From positions 1-36,336 of the forward strand of contig DXEU01000023.1 of the NCBI GenBank assembly GCA_019114845.1: 36,336 nt of DNA. The letters run 5' to 3'. Origin of the DNA: Candidatus Lachnoclostridium stercoripullorum (GTDB lineage Bacteria; Bacillota; Clostridia; Lachnospirales; Lachnospiraceae). Every line of letters begins with the position of its first letter. Positions within the stretch are counted from its first letter, which is position 1. Shown one piece after another: positions 1-8,301 of the stretch. The position numbers and the translations under genes are program-made. The notes beneath the pieces were generated by a model, which saw only the letters and a list, made by a program, of their open reading frames with translations, ran no database searches and was not told the DNA's origin.

Positions 1-194
1 TGGAAAAACTCCTCCTTGTGTAAAAACTGTCGCCATTTTGGGCTTTTGTAATACAGTATAGAGCGGAACTGCGGGTTTTTCAAGAAAATTACCGCAAATG
101 TGCAGAAATATATCCAAGGTTTTCCTTGCCGTAAAGGGAAATATTATGTATGATAGGGGGAGAAAAAATGAAGCGGAATGGAGGTAAAATCCGT

Positions 195-1382
195 ATGAAT
201 TTTAAAGATGCAGCAGAGAAAAATGAACCGTGGATCATCGAGCAGAGAAGATTTTTCCACCAATGCCCGGAGCTCTCCGAGCAGGAGAAAAATACTACCC
301 TGGAGATCGGAAAGCGCCTGGAGGAGATGGGACTTGAGCCCCACTATTACGAGGGATTTACAGGCCTGACGGCGGATATCAGGGGAGGAAAGGCCGGGGC
401 GGGCACGAAGACGGTGGCCCTCCGCGCCGACATCGACGCTCTTCCCGTGGAGGAGCGCACAGGGCTTGCGTTCTGCAGCAAAAACCAGGGCGTGATGCAC
501 GCCTGCGGCCACGACTGCCACATTTCCATGCTCTTAGGCGGAGCGAAGATGCTGGTGGAGCACAAGGAGGAGCTTGCGGGCACCGTGCGGCTGCTGTTCC
601 AGCCGGCGGAGGAGGTGGCCGTGGGGGCGAAATATATGATCGCCCACGGCGCCTTAGACGGTGTGGATGCCATCTACGGCGCCCACATTTGGGGCGGCTT
701 TGAGGCTCCCTACCTGAACTTTGAGTCAGGTCCCCGCATGGCCAGCTGCGACAAATTCACCATCGAGGTGGAGGGACTCTCCGCCCACGGCTCCGCTCCC
801 CACGCGGGGGTGGACGCCCTGACCACGGCGGTTCACATTATCTCTGAGGCCCAGGAGATCGTTTCCAGATACAACGATCCCTTAAATCCCCTGGTGGTAA
901 CCTTCGGCACCATCGCCGGCGGCCAGCGCTGGAATATCATCGCCAACAAGGTGGTGATGGAGGGAACGGTGCGCACCCTGTCCGCCGAGATGAGGGAGAA
1001 GACGGAGAAGATCCTGAGAAATATTGTGGAGCACGTGACGGCCATCCACGGGGCAAAGGGAACGGTGACGGTGGAGTACCTCACCAGCCCGGTGATCAAC
1101 AGCCACGAGGATCTGAACAAGATCGCCCAGGATGCGGCGGTGAAGCTGTACGGGGAGGGCTGCTTGAAGCATCTGGAGAAGATGATGGGAAGCGAGGATT
1201 TCGCCTTCTTTATGGATGAGGTGCCCGGGGTTTACGGCTTCCTGGGAAGCTGCGATCCGAAGCTGGGCTACACCGCCTCCAACCACAACGACTGCTACAC
1301 GGTGGATGAGGGCCTGTTGAAGAGAGGGGCGGCCATGTACGCCCAGTTTGCCTTCGACTATCTGGCGGCAAAGGCGGAGTGA
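195..1382 (+). CDS. M20 family amidohydrolase / metallopeptidase (M20D-like)
   Basis: ORF 150..1382. Motifs ALRADIDALPVEE, GVMHACGHDCH, LFQPAEE, MMGSEDFAFF. GGAGG about 10 nt before ATG 195, and the paralog also starts MNF(K/R). ATG 168 is a possible alternative start. Confidence 0.93.
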   Translation: MNFKDAAEKNEPWIIEQRRFFHQCPELSEQEKNTTLEIGKRLEEMGLEPHYYEGFTGLTADIRGGKAGAGTKTVALRADIDALPVEERTGLAFCSKNQGVMHACGHDCHISMLLGGAKMLVEHKEELAGTVRLLFQPAEEVAVGAKYMIAHGALDGVDAIYGAHIWGGFEAPYLNFESGPRMASCDKFTIEVEGLSAHGSAPHAGVDALTTAVHIISEAQEIVSRYNDPLNPLVVTFGTIAGGQRWNIIANKVVMEGTVRTLSAEMREKTEKILRNIVEHVTAIHGAKGTVTVEYLTSPVINSHEDLNKIAQDAAVKLYGEGCLKHLEKMMGSEDFAFFMDEVPGVYGFLGSCDPKLGYTASNHNDCYTVDEGLLKRGAAMYAQFAFDYLAAKAE

Positions 1383-1393
1383 GAGGGCACTCG

Positions 1394-2209
1394 ATGAAGA
1401 GTCGTTCTGTATTAACCGTGATAAAGGGGATGATCGTCGGGGGGACAATGCTGGTGCCGGGGGTCAGCGGCGGGTCCATGGCCATGATTCTGGGGATCTA
1501 CGACAAGCTGGTGTCCTCCGTCAGCTCGTTTGCGAAGCATAAGCGGGAGAGCCTTATATTTCTCGGGCAGTTCAGCCTGGGAGGAGGTCTGGGGATGCTC
1601 TTATTTGCCAGGCCGATTCTGGGGCTCATCGAGCGATTTCCCATGCCCATGCTGTACTTTTTCCTGGGGGCTGTGGCGGGGGGCGTGCCCCTGATTCTCA
1701 GGGAGGCCAAGGTGACCTCCTTCTCCTTCAGGGAGCCGGCATGGCTGGCTCTGGGCCTTCTGGCGGTCTTTGGGATCTCCTGCCTGCCGGAGGGGCTGTT
1801 CGCCGCGGAGATGGCGGGGGCAGCGGGATTTCTGTTCCTGATGGCGGCTGGGATTGCGGCGGCTGCCGCCCTGGTGCTGCCGGGAATCAGTGTGTCCTAT
1901 CTGTTTTTGGTTTTGGGAATCTATGACGAGCTGATGCGCTCCATCAGCACCCTGCGGCTCTCCTTCCTGGTGCCCCTGGCGCTGGGACTGCTGCTGGGGG
2001 TGGTTTTGACCACCCGGGTGCTGGAGACGGCCATGAACCGCCATCCGCAGCCCACCTACCTGATGATTCTGGGGTTCGTGTTCGGCTCCATGGCGGAGGT
2101 GTTCCCGGGGATTCCCTCGGGGACGGAGCTTCTGGTGTGCCTGGCGGCTCTGGCAGCCGGCTTTGGGGTGATCCGCCTGGTCACCGCCAGTGAAGGGAAC
2201 GAAAAATAA
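1394..2209 (+). CDS. DUF368 / PopT-family membrane protein (predicted undecaprenyl-phosphate translocase)
   Basis: N-terminal VIKGMIVGGTMLVPGVSGGSMAMILGIYDKL and internal ALVLPGISVSYLFLVLGIYDEL are typical of DUF368. Multi-TM. Start is 12 nt after the M20 stop. Confidence 0.88.
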   Translation: MKSRSVLTVIKGMIVGGTMLVPGVSGGSMAMILGIYDKLVSSVSSFAKHKRESLIFLGQFSLGGGLGMLLFARPILGLIERFPMPMLYFFLGAVAGGVPLILREAKVTSFSFREPAWLALGLLAVFGISCLPEGLFAAEMAGAAGFLFLMAAGIAAAAALVLPGISVSYLFLVLGIYDELMRSISTLRLSFLVPLALGLLLGVVLTTRVLETAMNRHPQPTYLMILGFVFGSMAEVFPGIPSGTELLVCLAALAAGFGVIRLVTASEGNEK

Positions 2210-2211
2210 TT

Positions 2212-2268
2212 CGCGATGCCGTATCGCGCAAAAGGAGGCGTACCGCCAATATGGGGTGCGCCTCCTTG
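2212..2268. terminator. Small hairpin plus GC-rich terminator-like hairpin between convergent genes
   Basis: CGCGAT/ATCGCG (2212-2228), then AAGGAGGCG...TGCGCCTCCTT stem. Confidence 0.7.
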
Positions 2269-2271
2269 CTG

Positions 2272-2301
2272 TGACAGCTATATTTTTGACAGCTATATTT
2301 T
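2272..2301. repeat. Perfect 15-bp tandem duplication
   Basis: TGACAGCTATATTTT x2 (2272-2286, 2287-2301). Confidence 0.95.
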
Positions 2302-2312
2302 GATGGATCGAT

Positions 2313-3491
2313 TTACTCGTTCAGATAGTCCATGGCGTACTGAGCGTACACTGCGGATGCGCCGGGAAGGGCGTCCTCATCCACGTTGAAGCGGCCGGAG
2401 TGGTTGGGCTCGCAGCAGCCCTTCTCCGCGTTGCCGGTTCCCACGTTGATGAACAGGGAGTCCGCCACCTTGTCCATCATGAAGGAGTAGTCCTCGCCTC
2501 CCATGCTGGCCGGCACGTGGGCCAGGCCCTCTTCGCCGAAGAGTTTTTTCACCGTCGCCTGCCCGCGGAGCGTCGGGGCATCGGGGTTGTAGCAGGGCAT
2601 GGTGACGGCGTCGTGCTTCTCCACCACCAGCTGGCAGCGGTAGGCGTCGGCGACGCTCTTTACCACCCGCTCCATGGATGCGGGAACCGCGCGGAAGATG
2701 TCCGGATCGTAGCAGCGGACGGTGCCCTCCAGGGTCGCCTCGGCGGCGATGACGTTGAAGCGGGTGCCCGCCTCGATCTTGCCGATGGTGATGACCAGGG
2801 GCTGGTCGGCGGGGAACTCGCGGCTCACCACGTGCTGCAGGTCGAGGGCGGCGGCACAGGCGGCCAGTCCGGCGTCAACTCCCTGGTGAGGCTGTGCGCC
2901 GTGGCCGGGCTTGCCGATGAAGCGGTACTTGAACCAGGTGGCGGCGGCCAGTCTCGGGCCTGCCTCCACGGAGAAGGTTCCGGCCTTGATGGAGGGGTTC
3001 ACGTGGGTTCCCATGGTGGCGTCCACGCCGTCCAGGCAGCCGTCCTCGATCATGGCCTTGGCGCCGTAGCCGGTCTCCTCGGCCGGCTGGAACAGCAGGC
3101 GCACCGTGCCGTTAAAATCATCCCGGCAGGCGGTGAGGATCTTGGCAGCTCCCAGCAGGGTGGCCGTGTGGGCGTCGTGGCCGCAGGCGTGCATCATGCC
3201 GTCCACGGTGGATTTGTAGGGGACGTCATTTAACTCCTGAACGCTGAGGGCGTCCATGTCGGCTCTCAGGGCGATGGTCTTTCCGGGGCCCTTGCCCTTG
3301 ATGTCGCACATTACGCCGGTGCCGCTGGAGCAGACCATCTTGGGCTCCAGACCCATCTTCTCAAGCTCCTCGAAGATCCGTTTGCTGGTGTTCACCTCGT
3401 GTTCACTTGCTTCCGGATGGCTGTGAAAATGGCGGCGCATTTCCACGATGTAATCTTTATTTTCCATGGCAAGCTGCATTGTTTTTTCCAT
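2313..3491 (-). CDS. M20 family amidohydrolase (more divergent paralog)
   Basis: ALRADMDALSVQE, MMHACGHDAHTATLLGAAK, LLFQPAEETGYGAKAMIEDG, MGGEDYSFMM. Confidence 0.93.
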   Translation of the reverse strand: MEKTMQLAMENKDYIVEMRRHFHSHPEASEHEVNTSKRIFEELEKMGLEPKMVCSSGTGVMCDIKGKGPGKTIALRADMDALSVQELNDVPYKSTVDGMMHACGHDAHTATLLGAAKILTACRDDFNGTVRLLFQPAEETGYGAKAMIEDGCLDGVDATMGTHVNPSIKAGTFSVEAGPRLAAATWFKYRFIGKPGHGAQPHQGVDAGLAACAAALDLQHVVSREFPADQPLVITIGKIEAGTRFNVIAAEATLEGTVRCYDPDIFRAVPASMERVVKSVADAYRCQLVVEKHDAVTMPCYNPDAPTLRGQATVKKLFGEEGLAHVPASMGGEDYSFMMDKVADSLFINVGTGNAEKGCCEPNHSGRFNVDEDALPGASAVYAQYAMDYLNE

Positions 3492-3623
3492 AGTGCAAAT
3501 TTCTCCTTTCTTTCATACGCTATAGTAATAACGAATTAATGTTGATTATAGGATGTTAGAAAGAGAATTTCAACATAAAGATATAAAAATTTAAGATTCA
3601 TGATATAAAGATTTTATTTTGTA

Positions 3624-3652
3624 TGGACATTTTTCGCCAAAAAAGGTATAAT
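3624..3652 (+). promoter_or_regulatory. Sigma-A type promoter for the transporter gene
   Basis: TGGACA (3624-3629), 17 nt, TATAAT (3647-3652). Confidence 0.75.
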
Positions 3653-3658
3653 GTGCTA

Positions 3659-3828
3659 ATTGAATACTCTGTTAAAGCAATTCTGCTCTCAAATGGCGGC
3701 GGCAAACCCAGCGGGCGGCCATATAAATATAGAGAGGCTGCGGCGTCCGACCCAAGACGGAGGCCACAGAGCGCGCCGGTGAGATCCGGGGCGGTTATTG
3801 GGATATAAAATAAAAGGAGGAAATTCAT
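3659..3828 (+). promoter_or_regulatory. Candidate structured 5' leader RNA of the transporter gene
   Basis: About 170-nt GC-rich leader between promoter and ATG. ATGGC...GCCAT stem; CTG-C-GGC-GTC...GAC-GGAG-GCC-A-CAG hairpin; ACCCA-containing loops complementary to TTGGG near the RBS. Confidence 0.35.
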
Positions 3829-5082
3829 ATGGAACAACTTCAGGCACTCATCATCGCATCGCCGATCGTTGCCATGTTGATCCTGTGCATCGTGTATGCG
3901 CTGGGCGACACCATTGGCACCCTGACGAAAGCATGGATTCCGTCCGTATTTGTGGTAGCAGTCCTGTTCCTTCTGGGATACTGGACCTTCTTCCCGAAGG
4001 ACATCGTGACGCTGGCAGGTTTTGGCGCTCCCCTGGGAGGCACCCTGGCCATCATGATCTGCATTACCCACATGGGTACATCCATCAGCCTGAACGAGCT
4101 GAAAAAGCAGTGGAAGATCATCGTAGTCTGCCTGGCCGGTCTGGCCGGCATGGTGGCTGCATGTATGATCATCTGCCCGATTTTTGTTGACTTTAACTAC
4201 ATCGTGTCCGGTCTTCCGCCTCTGACCGGAGGCATCGTGGCTGCGACCATGATGCAGGAGGCAGCCCAGAACCTGGGCCTGGAGAAGGCGGCTGTGCTGG
4301 CCATCTGCATGTACGTGTGCCAGGGCTTTGCCGGATATCCCCTCACAGCTGTCATGCTGAAGAGGGAGGGCCGCAACCTGCTCAAGGACTACAGAAGCGG
4401 CAAGGTGAAGAAGGTTGCCAAGGCCGGGGAGATCGATGAGGTGAACGGCAAGTTTGCTGTGGAGGAGAAGAAGAAAAAGAAACTCTTCCCGGAGATCCCC
4501 AATAAATATTACTCCACCGCTGTGTCCCTGACCACCATCATGATCGTCGCCCTGCTGTCCAACCTGATCAGCACCTGGACCGGCACCTTCATGGGCGTGT
4601 ACGCCATCAACCAGGCGGTGATCGCCCTGGTCCTGGGCATCGCGGCCACTGAGCTGGGCTTCCTGCGCCCCAACGTGCTGAAGGAGAACGGCTGCTTCAA
4701 CTTCCTGATGTTCGTGCTGATGATGTACGTGTTCGGCGGACTGAACAGCGCAACCCCCGAGCTGCTGCTGGAGATCCTGGGACCGCTGGTATTTATCATT
4801 GTGGTCGGCGTCGCCGGCATGTGCGTCTGCTCCTTCATCGTGGGCAAGATCTTAAAGGTCAGCCCCTACATGGCAATCGCCACCAGCCTGACGGCCCTGT
4901 ACGGCTTCCCGCCCAACTATGTTCTGACGGATGAGGCCTCCAAGGCGCTGGCTGAGAACGACGACGAAAAAGAATACTTAATGGATAATATGCTTCCGCA
5001 GATGATCGTGGGCGGATTCGTGACGGTTACCATCACCTCCGTGATCATCGCCAGCATCTTTATCCCGCTGCTCCGGGCATAA
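3829..5082 (+). CDS. Uncharacterised multi-TM secondary transporter (possibly GltS/2HCT-like or BART-like fold)
   Basis: 417 aa with about 10-11 hydrophobic segments, two hydrophobic halves and a central charged loop (KKVAKAGEIDEVNGKFAVEEKKKKK). RBS AAAGGAGG before ATG. Family assignment is tentative. Confidence 0.85.
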   Translation: MEQLQALIIASPIVAMLILCIVYALGDTIGTLTKAWIPSVFVVAVLFLLGYWTFFPKDIVTLAGFGAPLGGTLAIMICITHMGTSISLNELKKQWKIIVVCLAGLAGMVAACMIICPIFVDFNYIVSGLPPLTGGIVAATMMQEAAQNLGLEKAAVLAICMYVCQGFAGYPLTAVMLKREGRNLLKDYRSGKVKKVAKAGEIDEVNGKFAVEEKKKKKLFPEIPNKYYSTAVSLTTIMIVALLSNLISTWTGTFMGVYAINQAVIALVLGIAATELGFLRPNVLKENGCFNFLMFVLMMYVFGGLNSATPELLLEILGPLVFIIVVGVAGMCVCSFIVGKILKVSPYMAIATSLTALYGFPPNYVLTDEASKALAENDDEKEYLMDNMLPQMIVGGFVTVTITSVIIASIFIPLLRA

Positions 5083-5135
5083 GAGCATTTTGCAAATATC
5101 TTGGGAAACATATGCCGGAGACGCAGAGAAGAGAG

Positions 5136-5174
5136 ACACCCTGCCAGAAGGAAACTTGCCGGCGGGGTGTTTTC
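5136..5174 (+). terminator. Intrinsic terminator of the transporter gene
   Basis: ACACCCTGCC...GGCGGGGTGT hairpin followed by TTTTCTGT. Confidence 0.8.
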
Positions 5175-5185
5175 TGTATTATAAT
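5156..5185 (+). promoter_or_regulatory. Promoter for the downstream M20 gene, overlapping the terminator
   Basis: TTGCCG (5156-5161), 18 nt, TATAAT (5180-5185). Confidence 0.55.
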
Positions 5186-5245
5186 GAATGCAGTTTGAGA
5201 GGGCGGCGCACGGGCGCGGCCCGGATCGGAAAGGATGGGATATTC

Positions 5246-6436
5246 ATGAATTTTAGAGAAATGGCAGAGCAGAATGAGCAGTGGATCATCGAGCAGAGAA
5301 GATTTTTCCATCAGTACCCGGAACTCTCCTTTGAGGAGCACAACACCACCAAGGAGATCGGGAAACGCCTGGAGGAGATGGGGTTAAAGCCCCACTGCTA
5401 CGAGGATTATCCCGGACTCTGGGTGATGATCGAGGGGGGAAAGGCGGAGGCCGGAGCGAAGACGGTGGCGCTCAGGGCCGACATCGACGCCCTGCCGGTG
5501 GAGGAGCACACGGGTTTGGAATTCTGCAGCAGAAATCCGGGGGTGATGCACGCCTGCGGCCACGACTGCCACATCGCCATGCTGCTGGGCGGCGTGAAAA
5601 TGCTGCTGGAGAAGAGAGAGGAACTGAGGGGAAATGTGAAGGTGATCTTCCAGGCGGCGGAGGAGACTTGCTACGGAGCCAGGTATTACATCGAGCACGG
5701 CTTTCTGGACGATGTGGACGCCATCTACGGGGCCCACATCTGGGGGGATTTTGACGCGCCGTACATGAGCTTTGAGGCTGGGCCCAGGATGGCCAGCGCC
5801 GACAATTTCACCATCGAGGTGGAGGGAATTTCCGCCCACGGCTCCGCGCCTCACCAGGGGGTGGACGCCATTCTGGCGGCGGCCCACATCATCACAGAGG
5901 TTCAGTCCATCGTCTCCAGGATGAATGACCCGTTAAATCCCCTGGTGGTGACCATCGGGGAGATCCACGGGGGGCAGAGATTCAACATCATCGCCAACAA
6001 GGTGGTGATGGAGGGCACCACCCGCACCCACTCCGCAGAGATGAGGGGGAAGACGGAGGGTCTGCTGCGGAATATCGTGGAGCATGTGGCGGAGTCCTTC
6101 GGGGCCAAGGCCACTCTGAAATTTGACTACTACCCCGGCCCGGTGGTGAACAGCCATGAGGATTTAAACCGCATCGCCGAGGGGGCGGCGGTGAAGATGT
6201 ACGGAGAGGGCTGCCTGAAGCATCTGGAGAAGATGATGGGGAGCGAGGATTTCGCCATGTACATGGAGAAGGTTCCCGGCGTGTTCGGCTTTATCGGGAG
6301 CCGGAATGAGAAGCTGGGCTATACGGCCAAAAACCACAACGACCACTATACCGTGGACGAGAGCGTGCTCAAGATGGGCGCCGCCATGTACGCCCAGTTC
6401 GCCTACGACTATCTGGAGGAGAAGGCGGAGGGCTGA
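5246..6436 (+). CDS. M20 family amidohydrolase, close paralog of 195..1382
   Basis: Starts MNFREMAEQNEQWIIEQRRFFHQYPELS. Long identical blocks with the first M20 gene (GEGCLKHLEKMMGSEDFA, NPLVVT, IIANKVVMEGT). ORF extends 5' to 5090 but homology starts at 5246. Confidence 0.93.
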   Translation: MNFREMAEQNEQWIIEQRRFFHQYPELSFEEHNTTKEIGKRLEEMGLKPHCYEDYPGLWVMIEGGKAEAGAKTVALRADIDALPVEEHTGLEFCSRNPGVMHACGHDCHIAMLLGGVKMLLEKREELRGNVKVIFQAAEETCYGARYYIEHGFLDDVDAIYGAHIWGDFDAPYMSFEAGPRMASADNFTIEVEGISAHGSAPHQGVDAILAAAHIITEVQSIVSRMNDPLNPLVVTIGEIHGGQRFNIIANKVVMEGTTRTHSAEMRGKTEGLLRNIVEHVAESFGAKATLKFDYYPGPVVNSHEDLNRIAEGAAVKMYGEGCLKHLEKMMGSEDFAMYMEKVPGVFGFIGSRNEKLGYTAKNHNDHYTVDESVLKMGAAMYAQFAYDYLEEKAEG

Positions 6437-6476
6437 TCGCGCACGGCACAAATGCCCTTTGCCGGGCTTATCAAAC

Positions 6477-6511
6477 AAAAAGGGAGGAAGCGGCCAGCTT
6501 CCTCCTCTTTT
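6477..6511. terminator. Bidirectional intrinsic terminator
   Basis: AAAAAGGGAGGAAGC GGCCA GCTTCCTCCTCTTTT. Confidence 0.8.
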
Positions 6512-6562
6512 ATATCTTTGCACCGCCTGCGGGGCGGACAGGCCTCTGCCTGCAGACCGGAT

Positions 6563-7123
6563 TTACTCTGTGATCAGAGTCTCGTACTCGTTCTGGAATG
6601 TAACGCCGTCGGCGAACACGGAACCGTTCTCCTCGATGGTCAGGGAGCGGACGCCCAGATTTTCCGTGATGGTGTTGCCGATGGCTGCGGTGATCAGCTG
6701 GGTGTCGATGCTGTCGCCGTCGGGGATGTCGGAGAGATCGATGACGGCGGACTCAGCCACAGACACGTCAGCAGCTTCCCCGGGGCCGGCAGCGGCGTTC
6801 TCCGCCTCACCGGTTGCCTCGTAGGAGAGAACCTGGCAGCCCTCCGGGAGAACTCCGTACTCCACCAGCTTGGCCACCAGAGACTCGGCGTCCAGCACGG
6901 ACACTCCGTCCATGTTCTGGATGAGGCCGGTTCTCTCCTCGTCCGGAACGTAGATGGAAGCGATCTCCAGCACCTCCGTGGTGGGATCCGGCACTTTATC
7001 CTCGGCGCCTCCGGTGGAAGCCTCGGCGGCTCCCGCGGGGGCGGTCTCTTTCTGGGTGGGGGAGCAGGCGGCCATGGACATGGCGAGCATGGCTCCGGTC
7101 ATAAACAGTGCAAATTTTTTCAT
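6563..7123 (-). CDS. Lipoprotein with GerMN-like domain
   Basis: Lipobox MKKFALFMTGAMLAMSMAAC. GerMN-like pattern IYVPDEERTGL...LVAKLVEYGVLPEGCQVLS...AVIDLSD...AAIGNTITENLGVRSLTIEENG. Confidence 0.7.
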   Translation of the reverse strand: MKKFALFMTGAMLAMSMAACSPTQKETAPAGAAEASTGGAEDKVPDPTTEVLEIASIYVPDEERTGLIQNMDGVSVLDAESLVAKLVEYGVLPEGCQVLSYEATGEAENAAAGPGEAADVSVAESAVIDLSDIPDGDSIDTQLITAAIGNTITENLGVRSLTIEENGSVFADGVTFQNEYETLITE

Positions 7124-7139
7124 AATCTTAAAGCCTCCT

Positions 7140-7586
7140 TCATTCATGGGATGAAAGCTCCTTAAACCAGCCTTTCAGCTTCTCCAGCGCTTTCACCAGG
7201 GCAGCCATCTCCTCGGGCGTCAAGGCGGAACAGATCCCCTCGATCATCTCCCGGTGGAAACGGGCGTGCCGTTCATAGGCACTTCTGCCTCTCTCTGAGA
7301 GGGAAATGTAGACAACCCGGCGGTCCTCCAGGCCTCGCTGCCGCACAACGTAGCCCTTCTTCACCAGGCCGTTGACGGAAATGGTCAAGGTGCCCACAGT
7401 GACGGACAGCTCTCTGGCGATGGTGGACATGTTCTTTGGCTCGCCCACCCCGATCACCTCGATGACATGGAGGTCATTGCTGGTGATGTCAGGAAATTCC
7501 TGGCAGGTCACCGCCCTCTGCTCTATATCCATAATGCCCCGAAACAGATTGACCAATACGTCGTTTAACACTTGGTAGCTATCCAC
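7140..7586 (-). CDS. MarR family transcriptional regulator
   Basis: 148 aa. SNDLHVIEVIGVGEPKNMSTIARELSVTVGTLTISVNGLVKKGYVVRQRGLEDRRVVYISLSERG winged-helix motif. Confidence 0.93.
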   Translation of the reverse strand: MDSYQVLNDVLVNLFRGIMDIEQRAVTCQEFPDITSNDLHVIEVIGVGEPKNMSTIARELSVTVGTLTISVNGLVKKGYVVRQRGLEDRRVVYISLSERGRSAYERHARFHREMIEGICSALTPEEMAALVKALEKLKGWFKELSSHE

Positions 7587-7739
7587 TTTTTTCCCCTTTA
7601 AATTTCAGATGTGTTAGAAAAGTCTCCAACTGATTATACATGATTTCTCCGGCCTTTACAACTAGATAAAGATTAGGAAATTCTTACATTCCTGTGTTTT
7701 TTGTGTGTCTTTTGCCGGCAGAAGGGCCTCCCGGCGGGA

Positions 7740-7767
7740 CTTCCGGCGGAGGGCTTTCAGCGGAGGG
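7740..7767. repeat. 14-bp imperfect tandem duplication
   Basis: CTTCCGGCGGAGGG / CTTTCAGCGGAGGG (2 mismatches), within the terminator-like inverted repeat AAGGGCCTCCCG...CGGGAGGGGCCTT. Confidence 0.75.
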
Positions 7768-7779
7768 CGGGAGGGGCCT

Positions 7780-8301
7780 TTAGCGGGCGGCCAGGAAAAT
7801 GGCTGCCGCGGTGGCCGCTGCGGTGGCGGTGAGGGCGCCTGCCAGGGTGTAGCGGGTTCGGGTGACTCCCACGGAGCCGAAGTAGACGCTGACGCAGTAG
7901 AAGACGGTCTCCGTGGAACTCATGAGGATGGACGCCGCCATGCCGGTGAAGGAGTCCGCCCCGTACTGACGGAACAGATCCAGGAGAAGGCCCACGGCGG
8001 CGGAGTTGGAGACCAGGCGCACCAGGAGCAGGGGAACCAGGGGAGCCGGGATGGACAGAAGGGAGGCGGGGCCGGTGAGGAGGCTGCCCAGGAAGTCCAG
8101 GAAGCCGGAGGCCCGCAGCACGCCCACGGCGGTCATCAGCCCCACCAGGGTGGGGAGAATGCCCGCCACCGTGCGGATGCCGTCGGCGGCGCCTCTGAGG
8201 AAATCGTCGAACACGGGGCGGCGGGAGAGGACCCCGAAGCCGACGATGTAGAACAGGAGCAGGGGGACCAGAATGCCGGACAGAAAGAGGAGAAAGGACA
8301 T
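7780..8301 (-). CDS. SpmB-like spore maturation / nucleoside-recognition domain membrane protein
   Basis: Small membrane protein with GIRTVAGILPTLVGLMTAVGVLRASG and SSTETVFYCVSVYFGSVGVTRTRYTLAGAL, typical of SpmB. Start 8301 or 8322 is ambiguous. Confidence 0.8.
   Translation of the reverse strand: MSFLLFLSGILVPLLLFYIVGFGVLSRRPVFDDFLRGAADGIRTVAGILPTLVGLMTAVGVLRASGFLDFLGSLLTGPASLLSIPAPLVPLLLVRLVSNSAAVGLLLDLFRQYGADSFTGMAASILMSSTETVFYCVSVYFGSVGVTRTRYTLAGALTATAAATAAAIFLAAR

Noticed and set aside
2400-3233. 277-aa plus-strand ORF
   Set aside because: Antisense to the M20 gene 2313..3491, which has clear conserved motifs.
3735-3780. Resemblance to guanidine-III riboswitch (AAGACGG stretch)
   Set aside because: Only a short matching segment; the conserved order of guanidine-III elements is not present.
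6452-7165. 237-aa plus-strand ORF
   Set aside because: Antisense to the GerMN-like lipoprotein, which has a proper lipobox and RBS.
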